From NCBI GenBank assembly GCA_000697665.1, contig KL197716.1, positions 1,016,922 to 1,080,921 of the forward strand: 64,000 nucleotides of DNA, in the 5' to 3' direction. Positions 12,419 through 23,335 of the stretch are shown in pieces; the stretch's first letter is position 1, and every line of letters begins with the position of its first letter. The translations under genes were made by a program, and so were the position numbers. The notes under the pieces are model-generated. The model made no database searches, had not been told where the DNA came from, and saw only the letters and a program-made list of their open reading frames with translations. This DNA is from Jaapia argillacea MUCL 33604. Lineage: Eukaryota > Basidiomycota > Agaricomycetes > Jaapiales > Jaapiaceae.

Positions 12419-12741
12419 GCCAGATGCTTCAGCAACAACCTGATCCGTCCATGAATAATGGGATGAATCCACTGATGCTTGCTGCTGCTAACCAAAGCAT
12501 GAATGGTATGAATAATCTATTGGGTCCAATGATGGGTCAACCCGGCTCTGCGTCTAACCCCATAAATGTCAATATGGGAGGTGCTATGGGCCAACCCCAA
12601 CTGAACATGGGCGGAGGGTTCCCTCAGGCGCAGCCGAATCGAGGTCAGGGTCCAATGGGGAACGTGAGCTATGAGATGCTTCAGTCTTTTATGCAACGAA
12701 ATGCGGATGGCTCGATGTTGCCTGGGATGGAACAAAGTTGA
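9873..12741 (+). CDS. MED25: Mediator subunit 25-like protein (VWA plus ACID-type domain)
   Basis: Eight exons (9873-10004, 10054-10248, 10309-10521, 10582-10647, 10705-10783, 10850-11807, 11869-12061, 12118-12741) give 819 residues. Residues 1-228 form a VWA-type fold as in MED25: it opens DIVAVALVVDSSLTLAADWP and later shows GGDVGMAVLEGM and HIIHVAAAPPD. A Pro/Ser/Gln-rich linker with a short charged helix follows. Residues of about 510-640 (RRHRWEGVIHWGG, ENWPQTLDL, FLKLRGLYAMASWR) resemble the activator-interacting ACID domain. The tail has a run of about 11 Gln encoded mostly by CAG, then Met/Asn/Gly-rich sequence. MED25 links activators to RNA polymerase II in the nucleus. The gene lies next to the secreted paralogs but is functionally unrelated. 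The identification is good; the exact start of exon 4 is the weakest border. Confidence 0.85.
12385..12420 (+). repeat. CAG trinucleotide run coding polyglutamine
   Basis: A nearly pure CAG tract broken by one CAA lies in the last exon of the MED25-like gene and encodes about 11 consecutive Gln near residue 702-714. Such tracts often vary in length between strains. Confidence 0.8.
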
Positions 12742-13158
12742 TTATCGTTCTCGTCCCATCATGTAGCATTATATTGTATCTTAGATCTAGAGTAGCAATG
12801 GTGTCCGCCTGTTCCAACAGTATTTAGGATGTGGTGAGCCTGGTCAACAAGAACTGCGAACATGTGTGCGAACGGCTTGTTCAGTGGGAAGGAAAGCTTG
12901 ACCACGCCCAAAGGTAGGCAGCAGGAGAAGTCGAAGCTGCGTCGGCTAACTGAATTGTAGGTACGGGAAGTCCAGAGTGGGGAGAATGGCCAGTAACTCG
13001 TGCCGCCCAGAATCATGCTTATCCCCTTCAAATTTGTCTGCTCATGCGGGATGGATCGTGGTCGAGATGACAGCGAGAAAGACATTCGGGGAGCTCGTCA
13101 GACATGGCATTGATACAGGCTAACTTGATGATACATCGGTGACACACAACGCGCCTAT
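12742..13158. other. Intergenic region between convergent genes
   Basis: These 417 bases lie between the stop codons of the MED25-like gene (plus strand) and the PITH gene (minus strand). A segment at 12916-12960 resembles an intron with a TAAC branch and TAG acceptor on the plus strand, so part may be 3-prime UTR. No coding region is supported. Confidence 0.4.
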
Positions 13159-14146
13159 TTATAATTGAGGTGAACTGAAATTACCGTCCGTTCCTTGAAT
13201 CTTTTCATGATCGGCCAAGTTCGCCTGGGATTCATAGACGGTGACGACAGCACTCGTATTGCGCTGGACATGATGAGAATGAGGGCATAGAAAAGTTTGT
13301 TTCGGTTTCATACCTCTGTCCAGACGCCAATGAAGCCTACATAGTAGATGCGAACTGTGTCGGCGCCCTGCGATGCGGGGAAGAAGAGGGTGATGGACGA
13401 AATGTTGGAGAACTTGGCTGGGCTGGCGGGTAGGTGTGGTGTTCAATTGAGCAAGAATGCGGCATGGATCTGAGGGAACGCACAGAACAGCATATTCTCC
13501 CACTTCTCGTCCTTGAGGCACAACGAATTCTTGAGTGGGTTTCTTGTCAGAAGCATCCGAAAAGTCGAGATTGTTCTCGTTGGCAAACTAGAGACAATCA
13601 GCCGCTGAACGGACCCGTGGGTAGACCGGGTGGAAAGCTCGGAAGAAAGAGGGCGACGAGTGAGGTAGGGTAGTGAAATGATTCACCAGAGCAACTTTTG
13701 CCGGAGTCTGATCCGCAGGCCCTGTTTTGAGAAGGACGGCGCGAAGTTTGACAGAACCAGTGAAGGGGACGCGTATGATCCTTATTCAGTAGTCAACGAA
13801 CGGGGAAACTAGTTCATGAAGAGGTTCATCCACACATTTGGTCGTCAGCATCGGACTCTAGAGACTGCGCCGATGGTAGATCTCATATCAGGTGCTGAAG
13901 TGCAAGAGCAAAAGGGGGAATGGAAACATGAGCAAGTAGCCATACCGTTTGCTCGTCAAGCCGTTGGTGCCATGGCTTGATAACTTCGGGACCCTCGCCG
14001 TCAGCGTTGAGAGCCACGACGTTGGAGCGATCAATTCGTATGAACAAGCTGTCCTTTGGACCAACGTCTGTTCCGCTATGATCGTGGTCGTGGTCATGAT
14101 CATGACTTTCGTCGTTGCAATGACTGTTTCCGTGGTTGTGAGACAT
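13159..14146 (-). CDS. PITH-domain protein (thioredoxin-like family C-terminal domain), with a one-base frame break
   Basis: Six exons on the minus strand (14146-13946, 13864-13836, 13780-13687, 13587-13484, 13423-13314, 13263-13159) encode about 213 residues. The N-terminus is His/Asp-rich (HDHDHDHDHSG), followed by typical PITH blocks: HQRLDEQTV, SLESDADDQMIIRVPFTGSVKL, FVVPQGREVGEYAVLPAKFSNISSITLFFP and GADTVRIYYVGFIG, ending YESQANLADHEKIQG. PITH proteins bind the proteasome 19S lid in other eukaryotes. In exon 5 the frame changes at a run of five G on the plus strand (13377-13381); four G would keep the whole domain open. This may be a base-call error or a real recent frameshift. All other splice phases agree. 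Confidence 0.8.
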
Positions 14147-14718
14147 TGTGATTGAGGTTGAAGAGTGCAGAATTTATGGATGTGAAGAGGAGTTGTGGAG
14201 TCGAGCAGGCTTCACGCCACCTTTTTCACAAACAACACCAAATGCTGGATATTCAGGGATAAATTTCCTGTGGATTTCATCTGACCTTGAACCAGAACAC
14301 CATCCTTTACTTGCGGAATCCCGCATCTCCTGCAGACTGTGAGTACCAGAATTTAGGGTCGAGTGTTTATGATGTTGTACTAGTAATTTGCGTTCGATCG
14401 CCGTCTTCCCCACAAGGAGGCACCCGCCAGTGCACTCTGAGGTCGACGGTATGAGACAATTTTTTACCATTCTGACTCCGTTTCTTCTATGTACTTCTGT
14501 TCTCTATCTCATTCACTGACATCTCATTCACTGACCTCGGTTTTGCTCTCTAGTTTGTCTTTGGGGCTTTGTGTAACTTGCGTGAGGGGGAGGTTGCTGC
14601 GTTAGGACCATTACATAAGACTGCAGGAGGTGATTGTGTTGCTTGCGTACCTACGGTCATCTTTGTATCCTTTGAACGTCTTGCAATCCACCTCTTCTTC
14701 CTTCCTTCCACCACGATC
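14147..14718. promoter_or_regulatory. Shared upstream region of the PITH and UBX genes
   Basis: These 572 bases separate two divergent start codons. CT-rich stretches (TCTCTATCTCATTCAC, TTCTTCCTTCCTTCCACC) lie just before the UBX start, as in many fungal core promoters. Open frames inside have no recognisable domain. Confidence 0.45.
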
Positions 14719-15741
14719 ATGTCTGATCCAAACGCCAGTTCTGTGCCCACTGAGCCTAAGCCCGACCAGTCCCTGCCAGTCGACTTTAAAGTCTACAACC
14801 CTCCACAATCCGCACCCAACACCCCTCGTGCGTATCTCCCCATTCTGCCATAGCCTTTAATCTGAACCAACTGCAAATAATCGGCCCTAAAGGAGAGCTG
14901 TCGGACGCCTACTTTACACCCACCTCATCCGATCTGAAAGCCGCTCAAGCACAACTATCAGCACGGACAAACGCGCTCGTGAATGCTCCTCTCCTGACAC
15001 GAGAAGTGAGAGAGGCGGCGCAGAAGAGCAAACTCGAGAGATGGCCTACAGTACGTTCGGAGATTCTGATCTCCCTCAACTTGAAAGATTGACAATGCAG
15101 TTGAGTAGACGACGATTAGAGTCAAATTCCCCGATCGGACCATGTTGGAGAAATCGTTCCCTTCTTCTGACAAGATTAGAGCAGTGTATGCGTTTGTGAG
15201 GAGCTCGTTGAGGGACGATGTGAAGCCTATCAAATTCATATTATGTTCGTCCGTTCTTCGCCACATTTGATCGTCGATTGACTAACTTGTTTCCGATTCA
15301 GACCAAAGCCCTCCGAAACGAGATTTAAAAGTGTCAGATCCCCAAGTGCGCGATCTATCCCTGTCTCAACTCCAACTTGCACCAGCGTCTATCCTTCTAC
15401 TCAGATTCGAGGATGAATCTCTGAACCGTACGTCACCACTTCCCTCTTTCATCACAACGAGCTTTGAAGTGGTTGACTCATCCAACGACAGACTCCTCCC
15501 TCCCCGCCCCTCTCCTGCCGTCAATCCTATCCCAATCTCAGGATCTCCCCCCTCCACCCGATTTCGACGTGGAATCTCCTCCCCCTTCTCAATCAAGCAC
15601 TGCGTCTGGGTCTAGCTCGGCAAAGACAGCGACTACATCAGGGGAGAAGAAGATTCCAAAGTGGCTGAAACTTGGTCAGAGTGAGTGAACTGTCTTATCT
15701 GTGTAACGTGCTGTTGTTGATTTGTATCTGTAGAAAAATAG
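14719..15741 (+). CDS. UBX-domain protein (ASPSCR1/Ubx4-like, short form)
   Basis: Six exons (14719-14827, 14893-15050, 15109-15244, 15302-15427, 15492-15680, 15734-15741) give 241 residues. Residues of about 90-175 form a ubiquitin-like UBX fold: TTIRVKFPDRTMLEKSFPSS, RAVYAFVRSSL, KPIKFILYQSPPKRDL, LQLAPASILLLRFEDESLN. UBX proteins are adaptors of the Cdc48/p97 ATPase. The block YQSPPKRD replaces the usual FPR loop, as in the TUG/Ubx4 branch, and no N-terminal TUG ubiquitin-like domain is present. The C-terminus is basic (KIPKWLKLGQKK). The last exon is only eight bases long and carries two Lys-codon ends and the stop. It converges with UBA4, 154 bases away. Confidence 0.85.
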
Positions 15742-15895
15742 GGAGGTGGGCGGTGATGATATGCTGGGCATTTGTTGTCTACGTCACGAGTGGTTGTGTA
15801 CATCTGTATATCTCACCGCGAACTCCTCCGTGGCATTGGCAACGATTGCTTGTCAAAGCGCAGGAGTTATGGTTCGCGACATCCGTACACATGGA

Positions 15896-17410
15896 TCAAT
15901 ACACAGGGAAAGTATCATCTACATCCCTCGCCCAAGCGTTCAATCCACCGATCAGATCTTGGATGACACAATTCTGCGCGAGACTATTACTACTGTCATG
16001 AAGGCCACGGTCGAGGGAAGACCGTACAGCGTCTGCTGCGATCTGAGAATCGTTTCCGAGTCGGCAAACGAGATAGATGGCTTTGGGGCCCGAGTCCAGT
16101 CCATCGCTTCCTGCAGAACTTGAGGGAAGGATTGCAGAGGGATCTGCCGCTAGAATGGAGAGGGGGATGTCTGTCGGTGGTGATTTTCAGGACGTTGTTT
16201 ATCAGAGACTCGGGGAGGTAAATACACTCACTAATGGAATCGGGGAGATGGCAGATCCCAAATTCGATTTCGGATCTAACGTCTATAATCTTGATGTTCC
16301 TTCCCTGCTCGAGGACATCCTTGAGTTCCTGTTATTGGTCACGATGAATGGTTCACGTCACTCGACAAGAAACATGGCGGAATGCACCTTTGCCCGAATC
16401 CTCATCCCCTCATCCCCTTGGACTAATCCATTGGCATACCAATTGGGTGTTAAGCCACCACAGAACGCGACGTAGTCAGTCTGCTGGATGGGAGGGATTG
16501 AGGTCGAAGGAAAGCAGGCAGGACATGTGGGACGACGGGATCGGAGTTTGATTGACCGGAACGGAGGGGATGCAAGGGCTGAGAAGATCAGTAGGGATGG
16601 TATGCCGTCTCACGAAAGGATTAGTTAATTGGTGGATGGGCAGGCAGAAGAAGGCCAACCATGTAATCCGGTGATGATCTTGATCGCCTCTAAAGCTTGT
16701 AAATTACCAATAGTGCCAGTCACAGCTCCCAAAATCCCTGTCTCCTCACAGGTCCCCACCAGCTCATGGGCCGGTGGTTTCGGGAATAAACATCTATAAC
16801 AGGGGCCCGTGTTGTTGAGGTTATACGTAGACAACTGACCGTCGTATTTCTGAGCTGCGCCGCTGACGAGTGGCTTGCCTAGGGCAACGGCGGTATCGGA
16901 GAGGAGGTAGCGAGTTGGAGCGTTGTCTGTACAGTCTAGGATAACGTCGTAGGGTGAGAGCGTGGCGAGGGCGTTGGAGGGGGATAGTGCTGTGGTGTGG
17001 ACGTCGAGGTCGATGGATGAATTTATTCTAGGGAAAGGATCGGATGGAGTCATGGAGGACGGGGAGGGAATGGACGCACTCCTTGAGGGCTTGAGCTGCA
17101 GAGTCAGCCTTTGGGATCCCGATCCTGGATTCTGTGTGGAGGATCTGTCTCTGTAGGTTTGATAGTTCGACGACATCGTGATCCATGATTCCGATGCGGC
17201 CTGGCAATACAATTCGGACACAACAGCGAGCACGAAAGGAGAGTACGCACCGACACCTGCAGCGGCGAGGTACTGGAGAGCGGGACATCCGAGGCCGCCT
17301 GCACCTACGACGAGGACGGAAGAACTTTTGAGTTTGAGCTGTGCTGGCAGCCCAAACTGATGAAGGATCATCTGACGGCCATAGCGTTTGTATTCTGGGA
17401 GGGAGAGCAT
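15896..17410 (-). CDS. UBA4: UBA4/MOCS3-like E1 enzyme with rhodanese domain
   Basis: Six exons on the minus strand (17410-17251, 17200-17080, 17027-16660, 16608-16388, 16328-16232, 16170-15896) give 413 residues. The N-terminal ThiF/E1 fold shows YKRYGRQMI, the nucleotide loop [37 protein letters not shown] and DVILDCTDN. Two CxxC pairs (CYRC and CPAC) should bind zinc. The rhodanese domain ([22 protein letters not shown]) has its active Cys in [14 protein letters not shown]4 adenylates and thiocarboxylates Urm1 for tRNA wobble thiolation and protein urmylation, in the cytosol. The start at 17410 lies just before the RYGRQM block and only 11 bases from the APC10 start; a longer in-frame start at 17488 is less likely because the extra part is low-complexity. 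Confidence 0.9.
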
Positions 17411-17421
17411 CGTTCGCGTCG
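17411..17421. promoter_or_regulatory. Eleven-base gap between divergent UBA4 and APC10 start codons
   Basis: The chosen start codons of UBA4 (minus) and APC10 (plus) are separated by 11 bases, so each 5-prime UTR and core promoter must lie within the other gene or be extremely short. Confidence 0.55.
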
Positions 17422-18245
17422 ATGGCTGCCGCTCTCCCGCCAGCACTGCCAGGCCCACCCGTCGTCGCTGTCCCCACCGACGGCGCACCCCTCATCCACT
17501 CTGGCCGCAGGATCCCTGAACTCCCCTGGCCAGACATTGGCCATCTCGCAAAATGGTCCGTCTCATCCTTCAAGTTTGGCTTTGGTGCAGAGTGTCTCCG
17601 TGACGCAGACCCAGATACTTTTTGGCAGTCCGTTCATTCCTCCATCTCTTCTTCATAATCTCACCCACCCTCCCCCAGTTCTGACGGCCCTCAGCCTCAT
17701 TTTATCACCATCGAGTTTCCTCGCAAGATCGCAATTCAGGTCATCAACTAACCATATCTGTCTGTGGCCAACCCTGACCTCCCTACAGAAAGTCAGCCTG
17801 CACCTGAGCTTCCCCCTCGACGACTCTTACACCCCATCAACAGTCGCAATCAGGGCTGGAACAGGCCCAAGCGACTTGCAAGACATTCGTATCGCCACTC
17901 TCGACAAACCAGACGGTTGGATCACCTTTGACGTCGCCTCAGAGCCCAATGAAGAGGGTGATGGCTTGCAAGTCCTCTCCCCCTACTTGCCACACAACTC
18001 TGATAACCTGCTCCTCCAGTAAACCGGTACACGCTTACGTCCTCCAAGTCATCATAGCCGCAAACCACATGAACGGTAAAGACACCCATGTACGCGGTCT
18101 ACGGATCCTCGGCCCAATAGAGTACGTCCACTAATCCCCATTTCTCTCTCATCCTCACCATCCATTTACCAGAGATCACGTAGGCAACGACGACCCTTTC
18201 CCTTTCATCTCTCCAAATTTCAAAATGTACGAATGTATTCGTTAG
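17422..18245 (+). CDS. APC10: Anaphase-promoting complex subunit 10 (DOC domain)
   Basis: Five exons (17422-17627, 17679-17739, 17789-17967, 18020-18121, 18173-18245) give 206 residues, the usual family length. DOC-domain blocks are [63 protein letters not shown] and [20 protein letters not shown]. The protein ends in Ile-Arg, the IR tail with which APC10 docks on TPR subunits. APC10 helps the APC/C ubiquitin ligase recognise D-box substrates at mitosis. Intron 3 starts with GCAAGT, not GT: this is the only choice that restores the frame (GDGFKPVHAY), so it is probably a GC-AG intron. The gene is head-to-head with UBA4 and tail-to-tail with the PHD gene, 38 bases away. Confidence 0.9.
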
Positions 18246-18283
18246 CCATTACTTTCATATACAACATATATATCCACCCATCT

Positions 18284-21200
18284 CTACGAAGGCGACATGT
18301 GGTACGATGGATAGTCAACAGCTTGATACCCCAATTGGTGTCCATTGTATTGACCTCCCTGGTTCTGTTGAGGCCACCATTGCCCACTCGCTGTCCCTCC
18401 CTGCCCTCCGCGCCCAACCCCATGTCCACCAGGTATCCCATTCCGTTGCTGCACATCCACAGAAGCCCCATACCCATAAGGAACCCCGCCATTCTGAGCC
18501 CCATAACCCACTCCGTTCTGCCCACCGTACCCATTCCATTGACCATGTGACGTCCATCCCATGTTCTGAGTTGGCGGCTGCTGGGACGACGATCCCACTC
18601 GCTGTATCACTGTCAGATCACAGACACCCTCCACAGAGTTGATGCTTACCTCGATAGGCGGCGCAGCGGCATTCCCGTAATATCCAACACTCGTCTGATG
18701 TCGTGCTACTGGCGCGTACCCAGGCTCTCCAGGAGGTCCAGCCGAGACGGCCATCGGCGGACGCGGCTGCGGTTGAGGATACTGAGGAGGACCACCTTGT
18801 ACAACATTAAAGCCATGTCGCTGAGGCTCATAATGAGCAAACGTGATCTGATTCCGAGAGCCGTACGAAGCCACAGGCCCGTTCGAATGTTGACTCGTCC
18901 CCGCATATATTGGTGCAGACGGCGGCGCAACTAGTCGGTTATAATCGTTCACGGGCCCGACTCCCGAACTTTCGGCTCGAGGATGATGCCCATACGAAGC
19001 CTGCTCGTGAATACGAGATCGAGAATGCTGCCACTGTAGAGCCATGTTCTTTCGAGCATCCATATGGTCGAGCTGCGACTGAGGGGCATGGGGGGGTGCT
19101 TGGCTGTATGAGCTGCCGCTACCACCCATACCACGACAGCGGCGACACGTAAACTCTTCCGCTTCCCAGTTACGCCTCAGTCGACCTGCCTGTCGGTCAG
19201 CATTATCATGACACGCAATGTGCTGCCATTTTGAGCAACTTCCGCAGCACATCATCGGTACGCCCTCGTCCTGTACATGAAGATCTCAAGGTCTGCAATC
19301 AGTGCCGAAAACAAGGGGCAAGACGCACCTGATTGATGCCATGGCGATGACATATCTCACAATCAAGTTCCCAATCCTCTCCAGAGGGTGTTTGTAACCC
19401 ACTGCTGGAGCCGTTAGTGTAGGTCCCATTACGCCCGACTTGGGGTGGTACACTCCGGTCCGACTCAGTTTGTGCGCTATAGTTTGGTGTCAGCACATAC
19501 AACCAGCGCAAACGGAGATGGAAGACTGACGATGGTGGTTCCTCCTCCTTCGCAAGAGCTCGTTGATCACGCTCTTCTCGTTCTCGACGTCTCTGTTCCC
19601 GTGCTTGTTCCCTTCGCTCCCTCTCCTCTTCCTCTTTCTTCAGCCGTGCCTCCAACCGTCGAGCCCTGGATAATTTCTCCTCCTCTTCAGCTTTGCGCTG
19701 CGCTACAATCCTGGCCTCTTCCTTCGCACTCTCCTTTACAGCTATTCGAGAGGAGCGTTTTCGATGGACAATGGCCTCCTCTATTCGACGCTTCCGGTCA
19801 ACCTCCTAGTCACGACGATTAGATGTTGTAAAATGAATGCAGCTGTGGGATATCTACCTTGAGTTCAGTAGTCACGGCGGGCACGATTTCACTCGTCAGC
19901 TTCTTTAATAGCGCCTTCTCCGCATAATGGTTGGGTTTCTCGAAGCGTTCCGTGACGTGTTCCCACTCGTACAATGTAACACAGATCTAAGTCAAAATGT
20001 TCAATGACCCTCCAGCTCGAACAGACCCACCCACTCACAGTTTCCCATTCAACAAAGTCCGCAGGATACTTTCTCGGTGGATTGTTGTCAAACTCAGCCC
20101 AGTCGTCCGCCTCCTCCTCATGTTTGGTATCATCTTGTACTATTGGCTCCTCTTTAGTTTCATCTAGCTGGTTATCCACCTCATCACTCAAGTCTGTGAG
20201 TTCGCTGTCACTATCTGACTCGAGCCCTGTCCCTGCAGCCTTTCCAAGACCCTTCGTTGCCGGTGAGGAACTTGCGGGTTTCTCCTCCTCGTGAACCGGT
20301 TCTCGGTCCTCGGGGTTGTTGGCATCATCTGCCAACCACTCGTCAGGTATCTGCTGCCACTCGTCTTCCTGAGTGGCCCCTCTCAGGCGGGCACTGGCTC
20401 GCGTCCCAACCGGCCGTGAAGGAGTTCTCGTCAGGTCTCGGGTCTTCTGTCGCTTCGACGGAGTTTCGCCATCCAGAACCACACCGCGTTTAAACGCGGC
20501 TAGGGCTTTTGCTTGAGCGTCAAGTTTAATGTTGGCTTGGCTTTTCGCAGCTCTTTCCTTTCCTTTGCCAGAAGTACCAGTCAATGTTTGCCCACCCCTC
20601 TTCGAAGCGGCATCACTAGCACGGGAACGCAGAGACTTTGTGCGAGGTGGTTTCGATGGTTTGGGCGGGTCCTCCCGAGCATGGCTCGTCGAAGCATGAG
20701 ATGTAGAGTCATTGCCACGTCGAGTAGGAGCACCACGCTTGCGCTTCAATGATTTCGGTGGCTTTGGGGGTTCGCGCTGAAGCCATAGCCGATCGGCTGG
20801 AACGGAGGGACACAGTCAACAAAGGCTGGGAACGTGTGAAGTGGCAAACATACGTCCTATTAACCAATACCCATTGCCTTGGCTGTCATACCCAACTGGT
20901 TCTATTCGCTAAACCAGAGGGAATGTGAGTGACGAAGATTATGCGACAACCAACAGGGAAGGAGGGAAGTATACTTGACAGAGGCTGTAGAGGACAGAAA
21001 CGATCACTCACCCAGTCGTCCTCGCCATCCATCTTCATCAACGACCTTAGCCGCAATGCATTGTCAAACTGCCATTCGGCCAAGATATGGAGAGAGTCCA
21101 GTTTAGCCACCATCGGAAGGTCAAGCCAGTCCTTGGACTCTTCAGGGGACAGATCGGCAACCTTGTCTTCTACTGGATCAATAGTCGAGCCGTTCGCTTC

Positions 21201-21899
21201 CTGAGATATGTCCTCTTCGACGATCAAAGTTGTTGGAGCATCTAGAACGGTGTCAACATCTTCAGCTTTGGGAGGTGTCAAGGGGTCCGCAATGTCAAGT
21301 TCGTTCGCCTGAGAAGGAAGACGCGATGGGGGTTCAGGGCTGGGTGAAGGTGAGGCCACCTGGGGTTCAGGGCCGAGGGGATTGGCTTCAGGCTTTCTCT
21401 TGAAATATTGCTTCCGTAGTGATGTTTGCCAGTTTTCCAGTCTAGTGGTGAATTAGTGGTGAAGGTATTTTGGAGCGAATAATGATACGAACGTGAGCTT
21501 CTTGTCCAGGGTAAGGGTGTAAAGTAGGCGATACATAATACGAGGGAGTACGAGTGTTGTGGAACGCGTGAGATCGTCTTCGACGTCCTGGTTGAAGATG
21601 ATAGCTCTGTTAATATCAATCGTCATCCAGGCGCCCCAGACCTGACCAGGGTCCCAGCAAAAACGCCAGGGAATGAAGGATTGACTTACCAACAAAGTCA
21701 CGTCCTCCATGGCAAGCAACCGGTTAAAAGTGTAGAAGAATTGGCTGAAAGCAGCCCACTTCCATTGGCGTCTGAGTAAGGCTTGGTTTGACAGCGAGGA
21801 GGTTGTCGGAGGAGGAGGGGACGAGGGTAGTGCATGGGGAGCAGGAGATTGAAAGGAAGAGGCGCGAGTTGTAGTGCGAGTGGAAGATCGACGAGGCAT
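18284..21899 (-). CDS. Chromatin protein with DDT/WHIM-like region and PHD finger
   Basis: Ten exons on the minus strand (21899-21690, 21587-21493, 21441-21012, 20908-20854, 20796-20039, 19986-19858, 19805-19531, 19476-19329, 19270-18650, 18601-18284) give 1012 residues. The N-terminal helices (RRQWKWAAFSQFFYTFNRLL, IMYRLLYTLTLDKK) resemble a DDT-type domain. Then come LHILAEWQF, RLRSLMK and EPVGYDSQGNGYWLIG, the WHIM-type motif of ISWI-complex partners such as RSF1. A basic/acidic region, a long charged coiled coil (KEEEERERREQAREQ) and a C4HC3 PHD finger (CEICHRHG to CRRC) follow, then a Gly/Gln/Tyr-rich tail. It is probably an accessory subunit of a nucleosome-remodelling complex; which one cannot be said. 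Residue phases agree across all nine introns. Confidence 0.8.
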
Positions 21900-22241
21900 G
21901 ACCACTTCGTACCGGTCGGAGATCAACACTCACACGCCGGTACTTTGTCTACAGATAATAAATTAGAATAAAGCCAAGGACTTGGACCGGTATCGACAGT
22001 GTTCGGACGCTCCAGATACGATGCAAGGATTAAGCAAAAGACAGCCCCAGATTCGAGCTGACTGGTTACCCTCGACAAAAAAACAGTGCAGGCGGCGAAT
22101 TCAACAGTGGCGAACAACACAACTCTCTGACATGGCACTTTCAATGTCCGCATTCAGTCGCTGATGTAATCTATGCTCTAATAGGTGGCTACTCGCAGGG
22201 GGGATGCAGTGCGGGGACCATTCACTATATTACAATCGTAC
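21900..22241. other. Intergenic region between two minus-strand genes
   Basis: These 342 bases lie between the start of the PHD gene and the stop of the Alba-like gene and should hold the PHD gene promoter. No coding region is visible. Confidence 0.5.
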
Positions 22242-23075
22242 CTACTCCTCAATCATCTCCTCGGTCGCAGCAAACTTCTCCCCATCCTTCTTACTTCTCT
22301 TCTTAGCCCGAGCCCGAGCTGACCTCGACAGAGTCTTCGTTATGGGTGTTTGGTACCTGCTTGCTTGTGAGAATTGGATAGTAAGTACAAACCAAGAACT
22401 CACGTTACTTTGTCTAAAACTGTTTCGGGGAGCCTTTGCCGACTTAATGTAACCTTTATAAATGGTGTCCTTTGTTGTTTGAGGCTTGGATGGCAAGTAA
22501 GGGGAGAATGAAATAGGTTTCATTATGCATTGAAACGTACAATTTAGACCCATTGAGCTGGAGTACAATGTGTAGGTCTGCGGCGGAACCGTTCTCTTCG
22601 ACATACCCAATCTCGTTGTACTGATGGAGGCCGCCAACCTGCCCTGCCGTCGCAGGAGCTTTCTTCAGAAACTCCCTTTTGATTATTTCAACCACAGAGA
22701 CCAAGCGGGGAATGCAAGCGGCAGAGGATGCTAGCTTCTTGGATGATTTTGATTCTGCTGGAACATGGCCTTCAATTGAAGTGCCCGTGTCGTCGAGTGT
22801 ACGCGATTCAACAGATGAATTCTCGGTCCTTGAACTTGACTTTGGAGGGGGGAGGGTATGAAAGGTTACTGCAGCATCGGCAGTGTTCTGCATGGGTGAG
22901 TGAGTACTCTGTTGTGTATCTGTCGATGACAATCACACCCTACCTCCAAGAGATTCAACGAATATTCCACCCAAGTCCGAATCTTACCATGCGAAGTGAT
23001 GCGGATTTGGGGAACCGCCCTGAGTTCAGTCTCGGGGACTAATGGGACGCTGATTTCTTCTGTATTCGAGGACAT
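22242..23075 (-). CDS. Alba-like DNA/RNA-binding protein
   Basis: Four exons on the minus strand (23075-22944, 22887-22541, 22484-22404, 22356-22242) give 224 residues. The Alba-type core is IRITSHGKIRTWVEYSLNLLE, IPRLVSVVEIIKREF and GLHQYNEIGYVEE, followed by TPFIKVTLSRQRLPETVLDKVTYQTP. The tail is highly basic (SARARAKKRSKK). An insert of about 60 Ser/Glu-rich residues separates the first two blocks. Alba proteins bind nucleic acids, in fungi mainly RNA in RNase P/MRP or mRNP contexts. Function is inferred from the fold only. Confidence 0.75.
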
Positions 23076-23335
23076 GACCAGGAGAGCCCAACAGCCAAAA
23101 TGTGGGTACGCGGTCTGCCTAGGGTGTCGAACCACGTAACTAAATGTGGTCAGAGCTTGAGTCAGAGCATAGCCACCACCATCGACTTTACATGCACTGT
23201 TCATAATCGTTCCCAACACCCCAGCTATTTACTCAGTTACTGTCTTGCATCACAATTATCATCGTCTTTTCCACGATCCTACAACATACCTACTTTGACA
23301 AACCACTATACTCCTTATAAATGAAACCCTCGACT

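Noticed and set aside
15746-16475. Two plus-strand frames after the UBX gene
   Set aside because: They lie opposite UBA4 exons carrying the rhodanese domain.
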